From the NCBI GenBank assembly GCA_963678675.1, contig OY783192.1:3110001-3174000 (forward strand): a stretch of 64,000 bases of DNA, given 5' to 3'. Of the stretch, positions 34,991 to 44,414 are shown piece by piece (the stretch's first letter is position 1; each line of letters begins with the position of its first letter). The notes beneath the pieces were generated by a model. It had not been told where the DNA came from, did not search any database, and saw nothing but the letters and a program-made list of their open reading frames with translations. The position numbers and the translations under genes were made by a program. The stretch is from Xiphydria camelus. Lineage: Eukaryota > Arthropoda > Insecta > Hymenoptera > Xiphydriidae.

Positions 34991-35653
34991 TCTTCTGACG
35001 AGCGTGGGCTGCGAATGCGATCGCAGGTACGCAACCTTCCAAACAGGTCAGCAAGCGACGGGACGGAGTAAACCGTCCCCTGCAATCGGGCTGCGGATGC
35101 GCTCGCAGCCCCGCGCCTTCGCGCACGGTGTAATAAACGTTTGCTCCATGAGGAGGAGTGCCGACTTCCAAGGATGACCGTTCGGAAAGGACCTGACATC
35201 TGGCTTCCTCAGACCGAGGGACCGGCCCAGCCTTCAAGGAATGGTCAGGGGTTGACGGTCAGGGGAGAGCATTGAATCCTCCTGACCGTGAGAAACGGAA
35301 GGCAGAAAGCTAGAGGCATCCCTTGCCCGTTAGGTCCGGGACGCGGAAACTTTCCAACATCATCTTTGGACACGCCGGCATCCCTCCTCCAACCAATCAG
35401 GGGGTGTAGTGTTAATCGACGCTACTATACCCCTACTACCCGTCACCTTACCGCCGCTTTCTAGACATAAGAAAATTCGCACAGTCAGTCGATTCGTAAT
35501 CACTCAAAAGGAAAGTACTCAGTGCACAGAGCCTCTTCCGTCGCGCGTACCTCTCCTTTGTTCTTAGCAAGTTCGACGTACGGACAGCCGTCGTGGCACT
35601 TCTTAGTGGACTCGGGAGTTACAGCCCGCTTTTGATCCCACCTCGATCGTGCA
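34991..35653 (+). mobile_element. Solo LTR of a related BEL/Pao subfamily (nested, antisense to host LTR)
   Basis: A 663 bp segment interrupts the minus-strand LTR and is flanked by the 5 bp duplication GGTTA (34986-34990 and 35654-35658). The sister LTRs read straight across this point, which fixes both edges. Part of the insert ('CGGCATCCCTCCTCCAACCA', 'ATCAGGG') resembles the plus-strand LTR near 43885-43910, so it belongs to a related subfamily in plus orientation. The right edge is GTGCA. The left edge TCTTCTG lacks a canonical TG. Confidence 0.65.
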
Positions 35654-35941
35654 GGTTAGTTCAAGTGAGTTAACATTGCACTCGCAATATTACTGTTGAT
35701 ATATTGGATTCAAAGATATACAGTAGTTTGATGATTTAACCGTGGTTTACAATTAGATACACTTTTGACTGAATTTGCGAGGTACAGGGAATCGGTTGTC
35801 CTCATGATATTGTATGAGATTGAGATGGAGACGAACCGTTTAATTGCAAGTTAGAGCGCTTGCACACTGAATGCACTGTATACGTTCCGCGGTACACTTC
35901 GTTATATGCATTGGATAACGCGCATATGGTTCCGACTTATA

Positions 35942-36431
35942 CAGTATGTCCCATTGGTAACGCAAGTATTTGAATTTCCCTGACATTTGACTTTGGTAGT
36001 GCTTGGAACGGTGCTGTAGTTAGAGTTGGCTTCAGAAGAGTGCGCAGCGTTCTTACAAGCCGTGTTTCGAAACCTGTATGATTAGCCTTGTTCGCAGAGC
36101 AGTCACAAACCGTTGGCAATTGATCTACGCATGCGCAGTTGCCAACGGTTTGTGACTGCTCTGCGAACAAGGCTATTATTTCTCATCACTTCTACACATT
36201 ATTTACCATTATTTACAAATTCAGTTAATTTCGAGGTTAGACGCTTCGATCTCCCGAATTGACAGTTCCCGGGAAATCAGACGTTTTACACTTTTCGCTC
36301 TCGAAACACGGCTCGTAAGAACGCAGCGCACTCTTCTGAAGCCAACTCTAACTACAGCACCGTTCCAAGCACTACCAAAGTCAAATGTCAGGGAAATTCA
36401 AATACTTGCGTTTTACCAATGGGGCATACTG
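35942..36431. mobile_element. 490 bp element with ~130 bp TIRs (CAGTATGTCCCATTGG)
   Basis: Ends CAGTATGTCCCATTGGTAAC and CCAATGGGGCATACTG start inverted arms of about 130 bp (to 36069 and from 36303). They share 'TTGACTTTGGTAGTGCTTGG' and 'GTTAGAGTTGGCTTCAGAAG'. TA lies on both sides (35940-35941, 36432-36433). The centre contains a second hairpin (36081-36176). No transposase ORF. Confidence 0.8.
36081..36176. repeat. Near-perfect hairpin inside the 490 bp element
   Basis: About 38 bp arms, TTAGCCTTGTTCGCAGAGCA and TGCTCTGCGAACAAGGCTA, separated by about 19 bp containing CGCATGCGCA. It is either a nested foldback or the palindromic centre of the host MITE. Confidence 0.7.
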
Positions 36432-36433
36432 TA

Positions 36434-36815
36434 CAGTCGGTACGATATTTGTTGAGCCAGAATTCCTTCCTAGAAGACTGCTGCGTCACTTTATTGGAAT
36501 TATCCCCATTCGGCACCCGAGTTGAAGACATTAGCGGCGCAGCGTTTACCGTAGCAGATTGCAGTAAACATTGTTTGCATACCGTGCTTTGTAGTCGATT
36601 TATACATAGCGTGTTTCTTTGTGAGTGTATCATCCTGTGAATTTACAGTTTAATTTCTTATTCAAAGAAATCAATGGAGGCAAAAAAAGGAAGGAATTTA
36701 ATAACGCCGAAAATTTGAAGGTACGCCACTGTTTGCAAAGCGTAGACCGTTGCGTTCCGAGAATACCGCCTTATCGTTTCTGGGAATTTTGGCTCAATAA
36801 ATATCGTACCGACTG
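36434..36815. mobile_element. 382 bp TIR element (CAGTCGGTACGATATTTG)
   Basis: Left end CAGTCGGTACGATATTTGTT and right end AATATCGTACCGACTG form TIRs of about 34 bp ('GAGCCAGAATTCC' / 'GGAATTTTGGCTC'). The left TA (36432-36433) is the same TA that ends the previous element. The right TA is 36816-36817. No transposase ORF is visible. Confidence 0.75.
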
Positions 36816-37363
36816 TATAGCTTACATCTAACAATAATTGCGAGACGGTGGAAATAGCGTGAGCTGGTGCAACGCGCCCTGATTGGCTGGAGGAGGAATG
36901 CCGGTGGAACAAAAGATGACGTTGGGTATATTCCGAGTTCCGTACCTAACGGCAATGATACCGATTACTCGTCTCTGGCCATAAAGATGAATCAGGCTAC
37001 CTCGAATAGTGGTTCGATCCTTTGTACCTGTATGAGCCAGGTATTAGGTTTTCCCGATCGGTTATCTATTGAATTCGCCATTCTCCCCTTTACAAAGCTG
37101 ATTTAGTATTCGACGTATAGCGGTATCGATTAAAGTGGGTACTGCTGAAGACGGCTTACTCCGACCCGTCCGGTAATTAACCTTTCCGAGAAAGGCGCGA
37201 GGCTGAGAGCACATTCGCAGCCTAGGTTCGCCGAAACATACCGCTCGCCTTGCCATTGTGATCGATGGCGAGATTAGCTCTAGATTAGCGCCTTATTTAA
37301 ATTGTGATGATAATGAACGGTAAGAACCGATATATAGACGTCCGCTTGACGTGCGAGGGAACA

Positions 37364-39960
37364 CGTAATTTAATATTTTTTACGACGGAATCTCAACAAA
37401 GTTTCTATACGTATAAAATTATATTTAAGAACCTTTGAAGTCGAAGTCAGATTATCATTATCTTGGCAATTGCCAAATGCTTTCTCACCGAATATTAATC
37501 TTCGAGACATTTCCAGCAATCTGATACATTTGCCGAATCGAGGAGAGAATCCGTTAAGTCCAATTCTCTCGTCGATCCGTTCCAAGCTTATACTCGAGAC
37601 GCGCAGAGTAACGCCCCGAGTGTGTTCGTGCGTGAACTATAGATATTATTTCCTCACCACCACCACCACCACCTACGTTGTCGTCGGAAACACGCGGCTT
37701 CGCGGCGGAGCACAAGTCTCGCATCACAAAGAGATACAAAGGTTGATGCGAAGGAGATACAAATTGGAAGTTGAGAAACGACTACTGCTTTGCCGATCGG
37801 TAGGAGGAAGATAGACGCGCCGTAGGAGTTTCACGAAAAAAAAGAAAGAACCAAAAGCAGAGTGCCCGCCGGTATTTGCCGGAGTAAGGTCTTCCCTCCG
37901 ACGTAAGTCGTTACCTCGAGAAACTCGCTTAATGGATGGGGTTGAGCCGGGCGAAAAAGCGGCCGGATGAGCGCAAAACAATATCGGAATGCACGTGCGA
38001 GAGTGTGCGCCTCCCGCGGGCGTGCGTACAGCGCCCACGTATGCGCGGATCGCGTACCGGGGCATAATCGTTCCTATATATAGGTATAGCGCGGATAAAC
38101 CGTACAATTGCCGTGCTACAAATCAGGCGAGAGCTGCAATTAACACATATAACTAAACCAGTTTCCGGCTAATTTAACGTTTAAACTCCCGCGCGCACCA
38201 CCGCGTCCCCCTTTCCACTCTGCATCGAGGTAAGAACCCGCGAGAGAGCTGTGCTATCTCTAAATTTATTTCCCGGGCGCGCGTGGCCCCGGTTTCTCGG
38301 CCGAATCATCGTGTATCACCGCGCGCGAGCTCGCTCGCCGTTGCGGTAACCGCGCGCTGCGCCCTCGGACGTCTGTGGCGTTACCGGTCTCTCTTCGGGG
38401 TTCTTCGATACATACGCGCCACATACCAGTCGTTCGTGTCCCGCGTCGCGGCGAACCGCGTTTCTCGAGTCGGCCGCGCGAACCGCAACGATTACGGCTT
38501 CCAACGCGAGGTCGTTTCGTTGGCGTCGACAAACCGCAGCTCGGTATCGCGTTTTCTTTTATGTACAGTCCAATTGCCCCTGGGCGCACAGGTTCACCGA
38601 GTTGCCGCGTCGACGGAAACGGCTTTTGCGCCCTGGCGCGAGAACTCTTCCTGGAAAATGTGCTCCTTCGATGGTATAAAAGTACAGGGGAAAATAAAAC
38701 GGTCATTCGGTGCGTCGGGGAGCGTCTGGTTAAACTCCCCCCCCCCCCCATCGATATAAGAACACGGGGGAACTAAAAACTCTCGTTTGCGAGCCACGAG
38801 CTTCGAAAACTTTACTCGGCCACCCTTATCGCGTTCGAATACTCGAGAGTGTACCTACCTGTACTCTTACGTACTGCACGCTGCTATACAGGATTCCCGA
38901 ATGGTCGCACTTTGCCGCGAGAAAAACTCTAGGTACGAAACGCGATGTAGTGCGCTCCAAGTCTCAACCCCTTCCCTTACTTCGGCAGCCTTACGACTCG
39001 TTTATATTCGTCGTTACTTTGCACGGGAGCGAGGGTGCACGCGAGATTGGCACGCTTACGTAGTTTCGATAGCATTTTACCAGCGAACCGGTATACGTGC
39101 GTGTGATATCGCAATCGAGCTTCGACGGTCCATTATGGAGCGCCCCATAGTCGCGCGGAAAGTTCGATCGCGACGTTTTAAGACTTGCAATTTAAGTAAA
39201 ATGTGTAGTACCACTTGTAGTCGACGATGCATACGGAGAAGAGTCGAATTTATGGTGTTCTAGCAAGATTCCTTGACATTTTCCGCACGGCTTTCCGGTC
39301 TAAAATGATCGTAGCATTTTTATTCGAACGAATTTCTTCCACGAAGAGCGACTAAAGCCACCAATCGTTTTCTTTTCTCATCTCGGCATGAGAACTCGAT
39401 TCATGGCGAAGCTCGATCCCATATCGTGAGAATCGAGTGAACCTGTTCGCCGGCCCTGACCGTTCCATAGCCCACGCGAGTTTCCGATACCCGAACGTCG
39501 AGCTCTATCTTTCGATCGCTAATGACCGGAATATCTCAAGTTGAACAACGCGTTACACGTTTCGGCGCCTCCATAAATCAAGCAAAAGTACCGAACCGGG
39601 CGTGCTCGCGGCGCTCAAAGAGGAAGTTATTTATTATTTCGTCGGAGTGAAGATATTTATTATAAATAAGCGCCACTGTCATAAATAAGGAACGGAAAGC
39701 ATGCAAACAAACGCGATTACTTGGCATAAAGGCGCGCGATATATCGCTCGGGGTGGAGAGAGGGCGGTAATTATGTCGCTTGGCGCGGACCCGGCGAAAC
39801 TCTATGAGATTTATGGGATTTGTCCTCGCCTACTTTGCGAGCCTTGGGATCGCTCTCGATGTTAAATAACTCGTCAACGTCGAAATTTCGCGTTGGTGTG
39901 AAATCTTTTCGAAGCGAAAATGGGAGGCAATGACATTACGACGTCAAAACAGTTTATTTA
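37364..39960. other. Unannotated stretch with simple repeats
   Basis: Contains an ACC-trinucleotide run around 37657-37673 and a 13-base C run at 38737-38749. CpG-rich from about 37900 to 38700, with overlapping open frames of 130-160 codons on both strands. None resembles a known protein. Confidence 0.4.
38737..38749. repeat. Poly-C tract (13 C)
   Basis: An uninterrupted run of C on the plus strand. The exact length is uncertain for sequencing reasons. Confidence 0.8.
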
Positions 39961-40783
39961 CAGGGTAAAGTTGGTAAAGATGGCGCACCTTTTTTTAAAG
40001 TGGTATAAAAACTATATATGTAGGATAAGCAATACTTAATTGATAATGTGGATAGAGCGAACGATAAAATATAGGAATTTGTAAAGGAACGACCAAAAGT
40101 GTTATCGAGTTTTGTAAAAAATTTATCAAAAGCAAATGTACCAAAAATCAACTCACCCGCTCTAATATGGGTGAGATGGCGCAGTCGAAAAAATTGGTGG
40201 GGGTGAGTGGTTCTCGAAGAATAAGCTTCCAAATTAAAGGTGCAACTACTTTTAATGCCAAATAACAAAAACAAAAATACAAAATCATCTGAAATAATCA
40301 AATTTAAAGAAAAATACCAAAGTATTGATTATTCCAACCACACATAAACTTAAAACATCTTTAAGAAATAATAAATCTTAATAGTAACACGTAAAAGTTA
40401 TTTTGCTTTTCTGGCACTTTTCTGAATTCTTGTACATGAAGCACGGAACGAAATTTGAGGTTAGGAACAATATTTACAAGTTTACCAAGTGAAATGACCA
40501 AACCAAATACATTCAAATCAGAATAAAAACTTACTGGATGACTAATTATTATTACACAAAAAAATAATCAGGGCCAATACAATATACAGTTATATTTATT
40601 ATAGAGTTACAGTTTTATTTATTTTACCTTTTAATAAGAAAAACAGCCGTTCGGTAATACACACTTACTGCACATGTGCACTAATCATCTGTGTCTCCAA
40701 CTGAATCAATGTTGCCACACAGACAAAGAAATTATTTGACTGAGCCGTCTCACCCGCTACGCCATCTCTCCCGACTTTACCCT
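39961..40783. mobile_element. ~820 bp TIR element (CAGGGTAAAGTTGGTAAAGA)
   Basis: Left end CAGGGTAAAGTTGGTAAAGA followed by TGGCG after TA. Right end CGCCATCTCTCCCGACTTTACCCT. Inside, 'CTCACCCGCTCTAATATGGG' near 40155 and 'TCTCACCCGCTACGCCATCT' near 40748 repeat the subterminal motif. A 115-codon open frame on the minus strand (39954-40301) spans the left end and matches nothing I know. No transposase recognised. Superfamily uncertain. Confidence 0.65.
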
Positions 40784-40793
40784 AGTTGATATA

Positions 40794-41223
40794 CACTGTA
40801 AAAAATTGGTATTAAATTTAATACAATTGAAGGGTTTCTTTCAAAAACAACATTTGTCACAAACGCCAATCCATGTAGTATTGGTAATAATGCCTACTCT
40901 TTCGTTGTATTTAGCCGTGTAGTGGTGCCTACTCTTTCATTATAATATTATAATGAAAGAGTAGGCACCACTACATAGTTAGATACAACGAAAGAGTAGA
41001 CATTATTACCAATGCTACAGGGATTGGCGTTTGTGACAAATGTTGTTTTTGAAAGAAACCCTTCAATTGTATATAAAGCTTTCATCCAATACGTGATTAT
41101 GAAAATTAATATACCCCGTTATGAATTTTATGAGAGTAATTTCATAGGGAAATATATTACCGGATAAGTATCGGAAAAAGCTTTGTATAAAAATATATTA
41201 AAAATGCAATTTTGTTTACAATG
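40794..41223. mobile_element. CACTGTAAA-family MITE, copy 5, split by a foldback
   Basis: Starts CACTGTAAAAAATTGGTATT after TA (40792-40793) and ends TTTTGTTTACAATG before TA (41224-41225). The family core 'AAGCTTTCATCCAATACGTG' and 'ATTATGAAAATTAATAT' lies right of the insertion at 40830-41063. Removing the insertion restores AATACAATTGTATA as in copy 3. Confidence 0.75.
40830..41063. mobile_element. 234 bp near-perfect foldback with CAATTG duplication
   Basis: Arms of about 115 bp are almost exact inverted copies, opening AAGGGTTTCTTTCAAAAACA and closing TGTTTTTGAAAGAAACCCTT. The centre is around 40945 (ATTATAATATTATAAT). CAATTG is present on both sides (40824-40829, 41064-41069) but only once in the uninterrupted copy at 17376, so it is a 6 bp target-site duplication. 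The two arms show few differences, suggesting a young insertion. Confidence 0.8.
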
Positions 41224-41246
41224 TACGTATACTTCATTACAGCGAA

Positions 41247-41371
41247 AAAAATATTTCTTTCGGCCAAGTAAATATTTATTAACTATTATTCTATTTCTAC
41301 TTGAATGAAAAAGAAATTCCTACTAATAGTTAATATATATTTACTTGGCCCAACGAAATATTTCTTTCACC
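41247..41371. mobile_element. Short foldback (ATATTTCTTTCGGCCAAG)
   Basis: AATATTTCTTTCGGCCAAGT and TACTTGGCCCAACGAAATAT, with 'AAATATTTATTAACTATTA' against its inverse, form about 40 bp arms. The outer bases (CAGCGAAAAAAA) resemble the CACTGAGAGAAAA group. Confidence 0.6.
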
Positions 41372-43156
41372 ATAATAAAGCATACCTACCTTTATTAACT
41401 ACAAATCAACTCTTCACTCGGTGTACGAGTCGTAAATGTCGATATGTGTGTGGCAGGTACAAGTGTAAATTTCAGTTTAGGAATTTACCTACGCATATTC
41501 TTGCTTGTATATCTTTTTCTTTCACGCAATATCAAACCCTTTCAAATCAAATTTAAGCAAAGTTTCTACCTTCGAAACGAGACTTGAATATAAATATGGA
41601 GCTATACCGAAAGTTTCAAGGCCCGAAGAATCAACGTTATTCGCAGCTTCGCGCGATATTTCAATCCATGACGACTTTATTTAGAGGCTTTGAAAGCAAG
41701 CGTAAAATCGAAATTCACAGCGAACTCTACCCATAAGTAAAAACGATTCCGCGGCATGAATGTCGTCCTTCCCCCGCTTTGCCCGTCAACGTGAACGCGC
41801 TGGTATCGATATTCACTGGCGTAACGGAGACGGCACGTGCGGATTGCACGCATGGATTGACTAATTCGCGACACATGTCGTGGAGACGAAGCGCAAACGA
41901 GAAATTCTCGGTACAGAGACGAGGCTTTCGCTTGGTCCATCTTTTCTTCGTCTTCTCCCTTCGACGGATAATAATTAATTAAATGGAACACGGTGACTGC
42001 GCTGCAGAAAAAAAAAAGCGTAGGCACTCGCGTCGACTGCGAGAAAGTTCCTCGCGACGGCTAATCACGGAGAGTTTCTAAAGGGCGAAGAGCCTATCGC
42101 TCTCCCTAATAACGAGCTTTCGCAGCGCCGATGGAAGTTGCATCCGCTGGTGACTCGAACGATTATTTCGGACAATACATACGCCGCCGGCGAGCTGTAA
42201 CAGGGGATATTAATATACGTATATATAGAACGATATATTCGCAACGGGAGCCGGGTGTCTCGATGGATCCGAAGCCACTGACCCGTACTTAAATTGCGTC
42301 GCTGTAGTTCAGCAACGAGCCGAGTAGTTATACCCGTTCCGTGCGCGTACCTGTGTAATAGGTATACGTACGTGTACGAGTTCGTCTATGCGTCGGAGTA
42401 ATTTCAGCGCGGATGAGAAACACGTGGCTCGACTGTACTATTGCCATTTCCATTGTAGTTGGAAAACTATACGGTCGGCCAGCGGCAGATCGCGGATTAG
42501 CTAAAATCCACGAGAACTCTAGTGATTACCAATCGTCATTCGGACACTTGTATGTACGTATATCTATGTAGACGCAGGGAAAATGTGTAACGCGAACATT
42601 ACACCGAAACGGCGTTATATGGAGTCGAATATAGAAATCGGATACAAAGTAGAGCAAACACGCGAAAACCCCAGTAGGAATGGCGTTGAGACATTTGGAA
42701 AACATTTTTTAATTAAGTATGTAATATAAATACGTTCTATGTTCGTAAATATATTCAGTAGGAAATTCCCTTTTCAGTCTTCAGTAATGTTATTTAACGT
42801 CAAAATGCAATTAGAAGTGCTGAACTTCAGAGCTTTCCGTTATATGGTTATATCGTCCAATCGCGGTTTCGGGGTAGTCTAACCTATTATAATTTTGTCG
42901 TAGCACCGTAATAGCAAGTAGACAGCAGACGCTCAACCCATTTGGTGAATTCAGGGCCGTACCATTTAAAATTTACCGTAAAATGCACTTTACACGTATA
43001 GTCATTTATCAATATACTACGTTCTGTATAAAAATTGAGACTCTCTGATATGAGTACCTAACAAAAATTTCTATTACCCGAAGGTAAGAAAATATTTGTA
43101 TACGGCACTAATGAGCACATCCTACGTCATTTCCTTTTCATATTCCGTTTGAATTC
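41372..43156. other. Unannotated non-coding stretch
   Basis: No recognised gene, RNA or repeat. Open frames on both strands are under 120 codons and lack known motifs. Confidence 0.4.
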
Positions 43157-44224
43157 TGTTCTGTCGCGCGATAAGCGGACGTCTACATATCGTTTTCTAC
43201 CACTCATTATCATCGCGAATTAACTAACGCTATCTAGAGTTAACTTCATCATCGGTCGTAGTGGCGAGGCGGGCGGTATGTTTCGGAAAACGTGTCCTGC
43301 GGACGCGCTCGCGATCCCGCACCTTTCTGGCGAGGTGACGAACCTTTCCCGGAAGGTCAATCGTCGGACGGATCGTTGCGAGCCGTTTCCCGCAATACTC
43401 ACTCTAGTAGATACAGTACTCCCTCCATAATTCCGTACGACGGGGCTTTGAATTCTAAGAAAAATGAATTATTATGGAATACTCCCACTCTGTCCGTTAG
43501 AGAGGTACATACCTGCGCGCAACCAAAATAGACGCGTAAACTAAACCCGTATTCCCCTTTGGCGCATACCTGCGCGCAACGTACGTCATAACAAGAGTGG
43601 GGGAATGCTTCCTCTCTTGTGCTTCGAGCGCTCTGAATTAACGAGGAAAGAATTATGGAGGGAGTACTGTACCGCTATACCTCGAATACTGAGTCAGCGT
43701 TGAAAAGGGGAAGAAATTACGAATTCCAATAGACGACCGATCGGGAAAAACAGGTATCAGGATACCTGGCTCATATAGGTACAAAGGATCGACTTATCTT
43801 TACGGTCAGAGACGAGTAATCGGTACCCTTGCCGTTAAGTACGGAACTCGGAAAATACCCAGCGTCATCTTTTGTTCTACCGTCATTCCTCCTCCAGTCA
43901 ATCAGAGCGCGCTGCATCAGCCCACGCTATCCCCACCGTCTTGCAATTACTGTTAGATATAAGCTATATAAGTCGGAACCAAATGTGCGTTATTCAGTGC
44001 ATATAACGGAGTGTACAGCGGAACGTACGATATAAAGTGTATTGAGTGTGCAAGCGCTCTAACTTTCAAACAACCTCGCAAGGTAACTGATTGTAAACCA
44101 CGGTTAAATCATATTATCAGTAGGTAATACAGTGAGTGCAGTGATAAATCATTTGAGCTAGTCGATAGCTTTAAATCCGCCTTGCGGTATGTTCGGTAAC
44201 TAGTCGTGTCACGAAAGTGTTTTC
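43157..44224 (+). repeat. 5' LTR (contains a 256 bp MITE)
   Basis: Begins TGTTCTGTCGCGCGATAAGC, the same start as the 3' LTR. The minus-strand copy at 34828-37363 is homologous along its whole length. Without the inserted MITE the LTR is about 810 bp. The last 130 bp ('CCTTGCGGTATGTTCGGTAA', 'CTAGTCGTGTCAC') match the 3' LTR. The exact end is uncertain by a few bases. Confidence 0.7.
43414..43669. mobile_element. 256 bp MITE in the 5' LTR (CAGTACTCCCTCCATAATTC)
   Basis: Perfect inverted ends CAGTACTCCCTCCATAATTC and GAATTATGGAGGGAGTACTG with TA on both sides (43412-43413, 43670-43671). The minus-strand LTR copy lacks this segment at the equivalent place, which confirms an insertion. The motif ACCTGCGCGCAAC occurs twice inside (near 43511 and 43567). 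Confidence 0.85.
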
Positions 44225-44414
44225 GGGATTTACGACTCCGAGGAGATCTAACCTTGATCGCGCGGCGACCGAATATTTTCTAGTCCTTCTAGCCGGATAT
44301 CGCAAATCCAGGTATCGCGACCGCACGGTAAAAGCAGGCTGTTCGAGTGATAATCAGTGACTCTTTCGAGCAGTGTTTGACTCAAGACTCTATTGTAAGT
44401 GTATCAGTGACATC

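Larger units (their letters stand above)
34828..37363 (-). mobile_element. BEL/Pao-type LTR plus leader fragment, interrupted three times
   Basis: Read on the minus strand, this starts at 37363 (TGTTCCCTCGCAC) and parallels the plus-strand LTR beginning at 43157: 'AAGCGGACGTCTA', 'TCATTATCATC', 'GGCGAGCGGTATGTTTCGG', 'AATACCTGGCTCATACAGGT', 'CAAGCGCTCTAACTT', 'TAAACCACGGTTAAATCAT', 'CTTGCGGTAT.TTCGGTAAC' and 'CGTGTCACG'. The match continues past the LTR end (about 34883) into the leader 'GAGGAGATCTAACCTTGATC', so this is a truncated element, not a solo LTR. Removing the insertions at 34991-35653, 35942-36431 and 36434-36815 restores continuity. No coding region remains. Confidence 0.75.

Noticed and set aside
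37011..37019. GGTTCGATCC as tRNA B box
   Set aside because: Falls in an LTR, and I could not fit an A box or cloverleaf around it.
36867..37106. 79-codon frame in the 36.9-37.1 kb region
   Set aside because: Lies within an LTR homologous to 43157-44224; not a gene.
39954..40301. 115-codon minus-strand frame inside a TIR element
   Set aside because: It reads across the element's left end and has no transposase motif, so it is unlikely to be the element's gene.
44373..44414. Upstream GTG as start of the gag ORF
   Set aside because: The frame is open, but a eukaryotic retroelement most likely starts at the first ATG (44415). The 14 extra codons lie in the leader.
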